Below are positions 1 to 8,700 of a DNA stretch of 64,000 bases, in pieces (the first letter of the stretch is position 1; each line of letters opens with the position of its first letter). A model generated the notes under the pieces. It was not told where the DNA came from, searched no databases, and saw only the letters and a list, made by a program, of their open reading frames with translations. The position numbers were made by a program, and so were the translations under genes. The stretch is from Burkholderiales bacterium (lineage in GTDB: Bacteria > Pseudomonadota > Gammaproteobacteria > Burkholderiales > JAEUOS01): NCBI GenBank assembly GCA_016790635.1, contig JAEUOR010000062.1:1-64000 (forward strand), written 5' to 3'.

Positions 1-353
1 TCTGTTGCCCGGCTCGTCCCCAGCCGCTGGTATCCGATTCTGTTGCCCGGTTCGGTCCGAACCGCGTTCTATTTGAATAACCTTAGGCCGTGAGGCTTAT
101 CGGTTACGCAGCCAGAGCGAGTGCTTCGTTATCGTTAGCACCTATTGGTTTTGAGCCTTTAACGGGTTACTCAGCCCGGAAGAAAACATCGTCTTTGAAC
201 ACACGTCGATCCTGGTTCGGCCCCGTCAGAAACCCGCGTGCCCACTTCGACGTGCGCGGGTTTGTGGTGGAGCCGCCGGGTACTGCCCCCGGGTCCGCTG
301 TGTCTATTCCACGACACCATTTATCCTCATAGCCGGCCGAAACCGGCACCCCC
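1..353 (-). ncRNA. ssrA: Permuted two-piece tmRNA (partial at the window start)
   Basis: Read on the minus strand, an acceptor piece comes first and ends in CTCCACCA at 265. A coding piece follows, beginning GGGGCCG at 224. GGGGCCG pairs with CGGCTCC of the acceptor end and leaves a G-U at the third pair, the identity element for alanyl-tRNA synthetase. The two are separated by a linker (225-264) that is removed in the two-piece alphaproteobacterial form. The tag frame lies at 139-104. The rest of the coding piece (to position 1) has GC-rich inverted repeats that fit a pseudoknot, and its 3' end probably lies outside the window. A TATATAG at 354-359 could be the -10 box. The molecule rescues stalled ribosomes with SmpB. 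The 5' end of the acceptor piece is approximate. Confidence 0.9.
104..139 (-). other. tmRNA proteolysis-tag reading frame, ANDNEALALAA
   Basis: Eleven codons followed by TAA on the minus strand read A-N-D-N-E-A-L-A-L-A-A. The start AND and the hydrophobic end LAA are the hallmarks of tmRNA tags, and this tag type is the one I associate with sphingomonads. It is the best single clue to the origin of the left part of the window. Confidence 0.9.
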
Positions 354-363
354 TATATAGGAA

Positions 364-396
364 GCCCGCCCGTGCATGGAAAGAGCGCGGGCGGGC
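364..396. terminator. GC-rich hairpin between mscL and ssrA
   Basis: GCCCGCCCGTGC (364-375) pairs with GCGCGGGCGGGC (385-396) in a 12-bp stem with one G-T pair and a 9-nt loop. It lies about 30 nt past the mscL stop codon. There is no long T tract on either side, so termination is plausible but not certain. Confidence 0.5.
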
Positions 397-424
397 CAAT
401 CGTCCCATTATAAGCGCAAAGGCC

Positions 425-841
425 TTATTTCTTTCGCAATTCGTCGCGAATTTCGGTGAGCAGATCGACTTCGCTCGGCCCCGCCGGGGCGTCGGCGCCC
501 TTGCGGACGGCCCGGTTGACCGTGCGCACGAGCAGGAAGATGACGAACGCCAGGATCAGGAAGTTGATGACCGCGGTGATGAAGGCGCCATAGCCGATCA
601 TCGCGACGCCGGCCTTCTTGAGCGCAGCATAATCGGTCGCCGCGATCCCATCGGGCAGGCTGCCAAGCAGGATGAACTTGCTCGAAAAATCGACCCCGCC
701 AAAGATCCAGCCGACCAGCGGCATGATCATGTCCTCGGTCAGCGAGCCGGTGATCGTGGCGAACGCGCCGCCGATGATGACGCCGACCGCCAGGTCGATG
801 ACATTGCCGCGCGCGATAAATTCCTTGAATTCGCTCAACAT
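425..841 (-). CDS. mscL: Large-conductance mechanosensitive channel MscL
   Basis: 138 residues, the normal size for MscL. The N-terminal amphipathic helix (FKEFIARGNVIDLAVGVIIG, residues 5-24) runs into the first membrane helix with the conserved small and polar pore residues. A second membrane helix spans about residues 80-105, and a charged C-terminal helix ends in LLTEIRDELRKK. The homopentamer opens under membrane tension and releases solutes during osmotic downshock. The gene stands alone, divergent from lemA, and is followed by a hairpin. Assignment is secure. Confidence 0.96.
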   Translation of the reverse strand: MLSEFKEFIARGNVIDLAVGVIIGGAFATITGSLTEDMIMPLVGWIFGGVDFSSKFILLGSLPDGIAATDYAALKKAGVAMIGYGAFITAVINFLILAFVIFLLVRTVNRAVRKGADAPAGPSEVDLLTEIRDELRKK

Positions 842-959
842 CTTGTTGGTCCCCAGATGGTGGATATTGCCGCACGAACGTGCCGTGCCGATTGCGCAAA
901 GGCAAGCGACATCCTATTATGTGTATTGTTGCGGCAAAACGCCGCGCGAGGGAGCATTG

Positions 960-1562
960 ATGACCATGACCTATCGTTCCGCCCGTTGGCTGATTGTCCC
1001 GGTTGCCGCACTGTCGCTGTCCGCCTGCGGCATCAACAGCGTTCCCACCAAGGAAGAAGCCGCAAAGGCCAAGTGGGCCAATGTCGAAGCCGCCTATCAG
1101 CGGCGCGCCGACCTGATCCCCAACCTCGTCGAAACCGCGAAGGGTGCGGCGAAAATCGAACAGTCCACGCTTGAGGGCGTCATTCAGGCGCGTGCGTCCG
1201 CAACGCAAGTCAAACTCAGCACCGACGACCTGGAAGACCCCGCGAAAGTGCAGGCCTTCCAGCAGGCTCAGGGCAACGTATCGAGCGCGTTGGGACGCCT
1301 GCTCGTCACTGTCGAACAATATCCCGAACTCAAGAGCCAGGCGCAGTTCGCCGACCTGATGACCCAGCTCGAAGGGACCGAGAACCGGATCAACGTGACG
1401 ATCCAGGACTATAATGCGTCGGTCCAGGACTATAACACCACGATCCGCACCTTCCCCGACATCATCGGCGCCAAGATCGTCCATGGCGCAAAGCCGATGA
1501 CGCCATACAAAGCGATCAGCCCGAACGCGAACCAGGCGCCGAAGGTCGATTTCGGTCAATAG
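960..1562 (+). CDS. lemA: LemA family lipoprotein
   Basis: 200 residues starting at the ATG at 960, just after a GAGGGAGC ribosome site. A signal sequence ends in the lipobox LSAC (Cys23), so the protein should be a lipid-anchored envelope protein. The LemA domain follows, with the typical YQRRADLIPNLVE helix and a four-helix pattern up to the FPDIIGAKI segment. Function of the family is unsettled. It is often paired with TPM-domain proteins, as here: three follow in the same direction with gaps of 1 nt, a 4-nt overlap and 12 nt. The close packing implies one operon. Confidence 0.93.
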   Translation: MTMTYRSARWLIVPVAALSLSACGINSVPTKEEAAKAKWANVEAAYQRRADLIPNLVETAKGAAKIEQSTLEGVIQARASATQVKLSTDDLEDPAKVQAFQQAQGNVSSALGRLLVTVEQYPELKSQAQFADLMTQLEGTENRINVTIQDYNASVQDYNTTIRTFPDIIGAKIVHGAKPMTPYKAISPNANQAPKVDFGQ

Positions 1563-1563
1563 C

Positions 1564-2088
1564 ATGCGCCAAGCCGTCCTTGCCGCTCCGCTCGCGATCC
1601 TGCTGGTCGCGGGCGGATGCAAGGCGGCGCCGGAGCCTGCCGCCGGACGGGAAACCGCGGCGTGCGACGGCGTCCCGGAATTGGCGATGGTCGGCCGCAT
1701 AACCGATGCGGCAGACATATTGACTGCCGAAGAGGAGGCGCGCTTGTCCGAGCGACTCGCCCGTTACGAACAGCGGACGAAGCACCAGATGGTCGTCGCG
1801 ACCATTCCCGGCCTGCACGGCGCGCGCATAGACAATTTCGGAACCTGTCTCGGCAATCGCTGGGGAATCGGGCGCAAGGAGCAGGACGACGGAATACTGA
1901 TCCTCATCGCACCCAACGACAGGCAGATGCGCATCGCGACGGGAAGCGGGATGGAAAAAATGTTGACCGACGACGCAGCCCTGGCGGTGGTCCACCAGAT
2001 GACGCCGCACTTCAAATCGCTCGATTATGCCGACGGCCTGTCGACGGGCATCGAAGCCATCGCCGCACAAACCGGAGATTCGCAATGA
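1564..2088 (+). CDS. TPM-domain lipoprotein
   Basis: 174 residues. A short signal peptide ends in the lipobox VAGGC (Cys19). The mature part is one TPM domain (Psb32/YgcG fold, about residues 40-165) with the family motifs GRITDAADILT and a DDGILILIAPNDRQ strand-turn region followed by IATGSGME. Unlike the next gene it has no membrane helix or glycine tail. The start lies 1 nt after the lemA stop, and the stop overlaps the next start in an ATGA. TPM domains have been linked to phosphatase or chaperone roles, but no activity can be assigned here. Confidence 0.85.
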   Translation: MRQAVLAAPLAILLVAGGCKAAPEPAAGRETAACDGVPELAMVGRITDAADILTAEEEARLSERLARYEQRTKHQMVVATIPGLHGARIDNFGTCLGNRWGIGRKEQDDGILILIAPNDRQMRIATGSGMEKMLTDDAALAVVHQMTPHFKSLDYADGLSTGIEAIAAQTGDSQ

Positions 2089-2903
2089 GATCGCTCCTGC
2101 TTGGCTGGGCGCTCGGCCTTTCGCTGCTGGCGGCGCCGGCAACGGCGCAGACCTTTCCCAAGCTCACCGGCCGTGTCGTCGATCAGGCGGACATCATTCC
2201 GCCGACCGAGGAAGCCAATCTCAATATCCAGCTCGAACAGTTGGAAAAGACGACGGGCCACCAACTCGTCGTCGCGACGGTCGACAGCCTGGATGGCAAC
2301 GACATTGCGGATTACGGCTACAGGCTGGGCCGCGAGTGGAAGATCGGCAACGCCGAAAAGGACGATGGCGTCGTCTTCCTGATCGCCCCGAACGAGCGGC
2401 GGATGAACATCTCGGTAGGCTATGGGCTTGAGCCCGTCCTGACCGACGCCTTGTCTGGTCGTATCATCCGCGACATCGTCACGCCCAAATTCAAGGCGGG
2501 TGATATGCCCGGCGGGATCCAGGATGGCGTCAATGCGATCGCGCAGCAGATCCAGCTCCCGCCCGAGGAGGCCACCGCGCGCGCTGCCGCCGCCGACAAG
2601 GCCGAACGCGACCGCGCCGACGATGGCGACATCGGCGGGCTGATCTTCATTGGTTTCATCATCTTTTTCTTCTTCATCCTGCCGATGCTTTCGGCTTTCG
2701 GGCGGCGCGGAAAAAGGCATCGGCGCAATCGTCCGTGGGGCGGTGCCCCCATCATCATCTGGGGCGACGACGACTGGGGCGGCGGCGGTGGCAGCAGCGG
2801 CGGCTCCTCATGGGGCGGCGGCGGTTCAAGCTGGGGTGGCGGCGGCGGCTTTTCGGGCGGCGGCGGCAGCTTCGGCGGCGGCGGCGCCTCGGGCGGCTGG
2901 TAG
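2085..2903 (+). CDS. TPM-domain membrane protein with glycine-rich tail (YgcG-like)
   Basis: 272 residues from the ATG at 2085, which overlaps the previous stop. A signal peptide ends near AAPATAQ (residues 16-22). The TPM domain (about 26-150) has GRVVDQADIIPP and the DDGVVFLIAPNERR segment, and is followed by a charged linker, one membrane helix (about 186-206) and a basic stretch. The last 40 residues are almost only Gly, Ser and Trp. This layout matches YgcG-type proteins seen with LemA. The tail would face the cytoplasm if the TPM domain is periplasmic. Confidence 0.88.
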   Translation: MRSLLLGWALGLSLLAAPATAQTFPKLTGRVVDQADIIPPTEEANLNIQLEQLEKTTGHQLVVATVDSLDGNDIADYGYRLGREWKIGNAEKDDGVVFLIAPNERRMNISVGYGLEPVLTDALSGRIIRDIVTPKFKAGDMPGGIQDGVNAIAQQIQLPPEEATARAAAADKAERDRADDGDIGGLIFIGFIIFFFFILPMLSAFGRRGKRHRRNRPWGGAPIIIWGDDDWGGGGGSSGGSSWGGGGSSWGGGGGFSGGGGSFGGGGASGGW

Positions 2904-2915
2904 GGGAGCAGGGCC

Positions 2916-3596
2916 ATGAAAGTCAGTCACGTCAGCGAAGCCGACCACGATATCGTCACCAACGCCGTCGCGGCAGCCGAACAGGATACGAGCGGCGAGA
3001 TCGTCACCGTCATCGCGGCACAGTCGAACGATTATGACGATGTCGCGCTCGTCTGGGCGAGTGTAGTGGCCTTTCTGGCGATGTCGGTGGTCGCGTTGTT
3101 TCCCGATTTCTACCAGGGTCTCTATTACCGCATCAGCGGCGGATGGGGACACGAACTTACCGCCAATCAATGGCTTGGAACCGTGATCGCGTTCGGCGTG
3201 CTGAAGTGGATCGGTGTTTGGCTGATTTTGCTGTGGCGGCCGGTACGCCTGTGGCTGACCCCCCGCGCCATTCTGGCGGGCCGCGTCCGCGCCCGCGCGA
3301 TCGACCTGTTCAAGGTCGGCACCGAGGCCAAGACGCTCGGCCGGACCGGCGTACTGCTCTATGTCAGCCTGCGCGAGCATCGCGCCGATATCGTCGCCGA
3401 TGAAGCCATCGCGGCAAAGGTCGCGCCAGAGGTCTGGGGTGACGCGATGGCGGCACTGATCGACCTCGTCCGCAAGGGCAGGCCGGGTGAAGGCATGGCG
3501 GAAGCGGTGCGCCAGATGGGCGTCGTCCTCGCCGAACATTTCCCGCGCGGCAGCGAGAATCCGAATGAACTGCCGGACCGCCTGATCGAACTTTAG
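2916..3596 (+). CDS. TPM-domain membrane protein, third tandem copy
   Basis: 226 residues. The N-terminal part (EQDTSGEIVTVIAAQSNDYDD) resembles the first strand of TPM domains. Two hydrophobic segments (about residues 46-66 and 95-112) then interrupt the fold, and the remaining TPM-like part follows (TGVLLYVSLREHRADIVADEAI, described by motif rather than full match). It is the third TPM protein of the lemA operon, 12 nt after the second. The split by membrane helices makes it distinct from its neighbours. Molecular function unknown. Confidence 0.8.
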   Translation: MKVSHVSEADHDIVTNAVAAAEQDTSGEIVTVIAAQSNDYDDVALVWASVVAFLAMSVVALFPDFYQGLYYRISGGWGHELTANQWLGTVIAFGVLKWIGVWLILLWRPVRLWLTPRAILAGRVRARAIDLFKVGTEAKTLGRTGVLLYVSLREHRADIVADEAIAAKVAPEVWGDAMAALIDLVRKGRPGEGMAEAVRQMGVVLAEHFPRGSENPNELPDRLIEL

Positions 3597-3673
3597 GCCG
3601 GGTGGCATGACCGCGCGAGCCGCCGGAAACGCCGCCCCTCCCACCCCGCACTCCCAACGATGCAGGACAGCCC

Positions 3674-4246
3674 ATGACTCACCCCTCCCCCGACACACCC
3701 GTCGAAACGCGCTGGGAAGGCCGCTTCCTGACGGTCAGGCAGCAGGGATCATGGGAATATGTCTCGCGCTCGCGCGGCATTCACGCCGCGGTGATCCTTG
3801 CGATCGACGACGCCGCCGACGGACGTCATGTCATTCTGGTCGAACAATATCGCGTGCCGCTCAAGGTCCGGTGCGTCGAGCTACCCGCGGGGCTGGTCGG
3901 CGACGATGTCTCGCATGAGCCGGCCGAAATCGCGGCGCAGCGCGAACTGGAGGAGGAAACCGGATATCGCGCCGCGGACTGGCGCACGGTCGGCGAATTC
4001 TACAGCTCGCCGGGGATGGTCAGTGAGAGTTTCACCCTGCTGGTGGCAACGGGCCTGACGAAGGTTGGCGAAGGCGGCGGCGTGGATAGCGAGGACATCA
4101 TGGTCCACCGAATCCCGCTGGACGCGATCGAGGATTTCGTCGCGGCGAAGCGCGCCGAAGGCTGCGGCATCGACGTTCGTATCGCGATGCTGCTGACGGG
4201 TGGCTTGCTGGCGACAAGGGGCGAAGATCGCGCGCCCCAACTTTAG
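3674..4246 (+). CDS. Nudix hydrolase, ADP-ribose pyrophosphatase type
   Basis: 190 residues. The Nudix box is clear: Gly near residue 78, then RELEEETGY about 14 residues later, giving the metal-binding glutamates. The preceding VILVEQYRVPL and CVELPAGL segments are typical of NudF-like ADP-ribose pyrophosphatases, as is the downstream SPGMVSESFTL segment. The enzyme probably hydrolyses ADP-ribose or related nucleoside diphosphate sugars in the cytosol. It stands 77 nt after the TPM operon, so it may be cotranscribed, but no functional link is visible. Confidence 0.88.
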   Translation: MTHPSPDTPVETRWEGRFLTVRQQGSWEYVSRSRGIHAAVILAIDDAADGRHVILVEQYRVPLKVRCVELPAGLVGDDVSHEPAEIAAQRELEEETGYRAADWRTVGEFYSSPGMVSESFTLLVATGLTKVGEGGGVDSEDIMVHRIPLDAIEDFVAAKRAEGCGIDVRIAMLLTGGLLATRGEDRAPQL

Positions 4247-4276
4247 AATTATCCGATCCGGCGCGGCATTTCGCGT

Positions 4277-4450
4277 TCAGTCGCAGCTATCGCCCGAACC
4301 GCCGCCATGTCCGCAGTCCGATCCGTCCCACGACGATGCATCGGGGCTTGCGTCGCCGAAGCCGAACAGGTGGCCCAGCAAAACCGCGCCCGCGACGACA
4401 AGAACGATCCGCAGGATTTCGCCCAGATGAGATCCGACATATTCCGTCAT
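4277..4450 (-). CDS. Small membrane protein with Cys/Gly-rich tail, 57 aa
   Basis: A 57-residue frame on the minus strand from ATG 4450 to TGA 4277. One hydrophobic helix (about residues 12-31, ILRIVLVVAGAVLLGHLFGF) is followed by an acidic and Gly/Cys/His-rich tail (SDCGHGGGSGDSCD). Small proteins with a single helix and such a tail are common in proteobacteria and usually unnamed. Membrane topology followed by a low-complexity tail makes chance coding unlikely, but the frame is short. It converges with the Nudix gene and lies downstream of the rhomboid gene on the same strand (66 nt gap). Confidence 0.6.
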   Translation of the reverse strand: MTEYVGSHLGEILRIVLVVAGAVLLGHLFGFGDASPDASSWDGSDCGHGGGSGDSCD

Positions 4451-4516
4451 GACCCCTCACTATCCCGAAACCCTTAATTATCTCGGCAGGTCGCCCGCGA
4501 ACGGGAGAGATGGGCG

Positions 4517-5152
4517 TCAGCGCGCGCCGAAGCGCCAGCGGAGCAGCGGGCGGGCCAGCAGCAGCCCGGCCAGGAAGCCGCCGACATGCGCCCAGATCGC
4601 GACCGCGCCGAAACCGCCGCCACCCGCGAACCCGAGCAGCAGCTGGAGCCCGATCCACGCGACCGCCAGCCAGATGGCCCGCACCCAGTGCGCAGGGATC
4701 GGTCCAAGCGCCGACGTCTGCGTGCGACTGAAGATCAGCGCATAGACAGCGAGGACGGCCGAGATCGCCCCGCTGGCGCCGATCATCGGGATCATCGATG
4801 CGGGGTCGGCCGCCCATTGCGCCAGCGCCCCGGCATAGGCCCCCGCCAGCAACAGAGCCGCCATCGCCTTGCCGCCGAGCGGCGCCTCGAGCTGACGGCC
4901 GATGAACAGCAGCATGATCATGTTGAAGGTCAGGTGGAGCCAACCGCCATGCAGAAACGCCGATGTCAGCGGCGTCAGGAACGCCGGCACCATCGTTCCG
5001 GGCGGCGCGACGACCTCGGTCGCGAAACGCGCAGGAATGAAACCCGCGCGCATGATCGCCTCGCTTTGGAATCCCGTGATGAAAAGCAGGATGAAGACGA
5101 CGACGCAGGCAAGCGCATAGCCCGTGATCAGCGGCGCTTCCTGCGGCTTCAT
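4517..5152 (-). CDS. Rhomboid family intramembrane serine protease
   Basis: 211 residues with about six membrane segments. The catalytic serine lies in GASG (Ser127) and the partner histidine in WAHVGG (His189). The oxyanion-side HGGWLHLTFNM motif (His68, His73, Asn77) is also present. It cleaves membrane proteins within the bilayer; the substrate is unknown. The gene is 29 nt downstream of greA and on the same strand, so the two are probably cotranscribed. Confidence 0.92.
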   Translation of the reverse strand: MKPQEAPLITGYALACVVVFILLFITGFQSEAIMRAGFIPARFATEVVAPPGTMVPAFLTPLTSAFLHGGWLHLTFNMIMLLFIGRQLEAPLGGKAMAALLLAGAYAGALAQWAADPASMIPMIGASGAISAVLAVYALIFSRTQTSALGPIPAHWVRAIWLAVAWIGLQLLLGFAGGGGFGAVAIWAHVGGFLAGLLLARPLLRWRFGAR

Positions 5153-5181
5153 CGCCCCGTTCCGTTTCCTGACATCGGTGC

Positions 5182-5658
5182 TCAGACGAACTCGATCTTG
5201 GTCACCAGATAATATTTGTCACCCGCAGGCACGGTAACTTCGATCTCGTCATCGACGCGGCGACCGATCAGCGCACGACCAAGCGGTGAGTTATAGCTGA
5301 TCCGGCCATCCTTGGCATCTGCCTCGGCCTGGCCGACGATCTGATACTTGACCGGCTTGTCGTCCTCGTCGGCGAGCGTGACAGTCGCGCCAAACACGAT
5401 GCGGTCACCCGATAGAGCCGTCGGATCGATGATCTGCGCCCGCGACAGGCGATCCTCAAGGTCGCCGATCGAGGCTTCGACCTGACCCTGACGCTCCTTC
5501 GCGGCGTGATATTCGGCATTTTCCGAAAGGTCGCCATGCGCGCGCGCTTCCTCGATCGCGTCAACGATAAGGGGGCGTTCGGCTTTGAGATTCGCGAGCT
5601 GGGCGCTCAGCTTCTCATAGCCTTCCTGCAGCATCGGAACCTTTTCAACGCTTGCCAT
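5182..5658 (-). CDS. greA: Transcription elongation factor GreA
   Basis: 158 residues when begun at MASVEKVPML, the usual GreA length; a longer in-frame start 21 nt upstream is less likely. The N-terminal coiled coil carries the acidic tip region DLSENAEYHAAKERQ, which reaches into the RNA polymerase secondary channel. The C-terminal FKBP-like domain has the typical YNSPLGRALIGRRVDDEIEV run. It rescues backtracked polymerase by stimulating transcript cleavage. It follows carB by 96 nt on the same strand. Confidence 0.96.
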   Translation of the reverse strand: MASVEKVPMLQEGYEKLSAQLANLKAERPLIVDAIEEARAHGDLSENAEYHAAKERQGQVEASIGDLEDRLSRAQIIDPTALSGDRIVFGATVTLADEDDKPVKYQIVGQAEADAKDGRISYNSPLGRALIGRRVDDEIEVTVPAGDKYYLVTKIEFV

Positions 5659-5754
5659 TGTCCAGTTATCCTTCGTCAATAATCCACCGCCAGCGAAACT
5701 TCGCCGGGGCGGCTGCGCCGCTTTTCCGTAATGTCGGGGAGGTGGAGCGGTCCC

Positions 5755-8700
5755 TCAATAATAGTCTTGAAGCGGCTTCACTTCAAGACTGTGCGCGCGC
5801 AGCGCTCCGATCGCCTGCGTGGCCGCCTCGCTTGCCGCGGCGGTCGTGTAATAGGCGATGTCCGCCGCCAGCGCCGAAGCGCGGATCGACTGCGAATCCT
5901 GCAGGCTCTGCCACCCTTCGGTCGTGTTGAAGATCAACTGCACGTCGCCGTCCTTGATCCGATCGACAATGTGCGGCCTTCCCTCGGCCACCTTGTTGAC
6001 GCGCTCGACCTCGATCCCCTGCTCGGCGAGATAATCGGCCGTGCCGCCCGTCGCGATGACTTTCCAGCCCCACGCGCGCAATTGCCGCACCGGATCCAGG
6101 ATGCGCGGCTTGTCGCTATCCTTGACCGACACGAACAGGCGGCCGTCCGTGGGCAAGCGGTCGCCGGCACCGAGCTGTGCCTTGGCAAAGGCAAGGTTGA
6201 AATTGCTATCGATTCCCATGACTTCGCCCGTCGACTTCATCTCCGGACTCAATACGGGGTCGGTGCCCGGGAAGCGCGCGAAGGGAAATACCGCTTCCTT
6301 CACCGCGACATGCGCGATGTCGCGGTTGATATTCGGCAGGTCGGCCAGCTTCTCGCCCGCCATCACCCGCGCCGCGATCTTGGCGATCGGCGACCCCACG
6401 GCCTTCGCGACAAAGGGCACCGTGCGGCTGGCACGCGGATTGACCTCGATCAGATAGACGACGCCGTCCTGCACGGCGAACTGGATGTTCATCAGGCCAA
6501 GGACGCCCAGCGCACGCGCGAGTGCTTCGGTCTGCCGCTCGATCTCGGCGATCACGTCGGCCGGCAGGCTGTAGGGCGGGATCGAACAGGCGCTGTCGCC
6601 CGAATGGACGCCGGCTTCCTCGATATGCTGGAGCACGCCCGCGACGACCACATCCGTGCCGTCACACAGCGCATCGACATCGACTTCGATCGCATCGCGC
6701 AGATAACGGTCGATCAGGACCGGCGAATCGCCCGAGACCTGCACCGCAGTCTCGATGTAGTTTTCAAGCTGCGCCTGATCGTCAACGATCTCCATCGCGC
6801 GGCCGCCCAGCACATAGGAGGGGCGCGTCAGCACCGGATAACCGATGCGCGCCGCGACGGCGACCGCCTCTTCGCGGCTGCGCGCAATGCCGTTTTCAGG
6901 CTGCTTCAGGCCGAGCTTGTTGACGAGCGCAGCAAAGCGCTCGCGATCTTCGGCAAGGTCGATCGCATCGGGCGAGGTGCCGAGGATCGGGATGCCCGCA
7001 TCGGCCAGCGCCTGCGCCAGCTTGAGCGGGGTCTGGCCGCCGAACTGGACGATCACGCCGGCAAGCTCGCCCTTCGACATTTCGACGTGCAGTATCTCCA
7101 GCACGTCCTCGGCCGTCAGCGGCTCGAAATAGAGGCGATCCGACGTGTCATAGTCGGTCGACACCGTTTCCGGATTGCAATTGATCATGATCGTTTCATA
7201 GCCCGCCTCTTCCAGCGCGAAGCAGGCGTGGCAGCAGCAATAGTCGAACTCGATCCCCTGCCCGATGCGGTTCGGACCGCCGCCGAGGATGACGACCTTC
7301 TTGCGATCCGACGGGTTCGCTTCATTTTCGGGCTCGCCGAAGGTGGGGGCTTCATAGGTCGAATAAAGATAGGGCGTTTGCGCCTGGAATTCGGCGGCAC
7401 AGGTGTCGATCGTCTTGAACACCGGACGGACGCCGAGCCGATGGCGCAGATCACGCACTTCGGCCTCGGTCACGCCGCCGGTCATCGCCTTCACCGCCTC
7501 ATGGATCAGCCCGCTGCCGCGCGCGGTCGCGCGGCGCGTGCCGGGGTGGAGATTCGCAGACTGAAGCGCCAGATAAGCGAGCCGCTTGTCCGAAAAGCCC
7601 ATCGCCTTCAGCCCCCGCAGCCCTTCGGCATCGCGCGGCAGGCCGTTCGCCATGACTTCATTCTCGGCTTCGACGATCTCGGCGATGCGTTCGAGGAACC
7701 ACATGTCATACCCCGCAATGCGGTTGATCTCGGTCAGCGGCAGCCCCTCGCGCATCGCCTGCGCGGCGTTGAGCAGCCGGTCGGGGGTACGCTTCGCCAG
7801 CTCGCTCTTGAGCTGCTCATGGCTCGCGCCGACGAGACGGTCGACGAAGTTGAAGCCCGAAAGCCCCGTCTCCAGCCCGCGAAGCGCCTTTTGCAGGCTT
7901 TCGTGGATCGTGCGACCGATCGCCATCACCTCGCCGACCGACTTCATCGCGGTCGACAGAGTCGCCTCGGCGCCCTTGAATTTCTCGAACGCGAAGCGCG
8001 GAATCTTGGTGACGACATAGTCGATCGTCGGTTCGAACGACGCCGGGGTGACGCCGGTGATGTCGTTCATGATCTCGTCGAGCGTGTAGCCGACCGCCAG
8101 CTTTGCCGCGACCTTGGCGATCGGGAAGCCTGTCGCCTTCGACGCGAGCGCCGACGAGCGCGACACGCGCGGGTTCATCTCGATCACGATCAGGCGGCCG
8201 TCCTTCGGATTGACCGCGAACTGCACGTTCGAACCACCTGTTTCGACGCCGATTTCACGCAGCACCGCGATGCTCGCGTTGCGCATGATCTGATATTCCT
8301 TGTCGGTCAGCGTCAGCGCCGGCGCGACGGTGATGCTGTCGCCGGTGTGGACACCCATCGGATCGACATTCTCGATCGAGCAGATGATGATGCAATTGTC
8401 CTTGCGGTCGCGCACCACCTCCATCTCGAACTCCTTCCAGCCGAGGAGCGATTCCTCGATCAGGACTTCGGTGGTGGGCGAGGCGATCAGGCCGCCGCGG
8501 ACGATATGCTCGAACTCCTCGCGATTATACGCGATGCCGCCGCCGGTGCCGCCGAGCGTGAACGACGGACGGATGATCGACGGCAGGCCGGTGCGATCGA
8601 GAACCTTCAACGCCTCGTCGAGCGTGTGCGCGACGCCCGAGCGTGCGCTTTCCAGCCCGATCTTGTCCATCGCGTCGCGGAACTTCTGTCGGTCCTCGGC

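Noticed and set aside
90..349. Short open frames over the first 350 bases on both strands
   Set aside because: They overlap the tmRNA, whose acceptor stem, tag and termini are clear.
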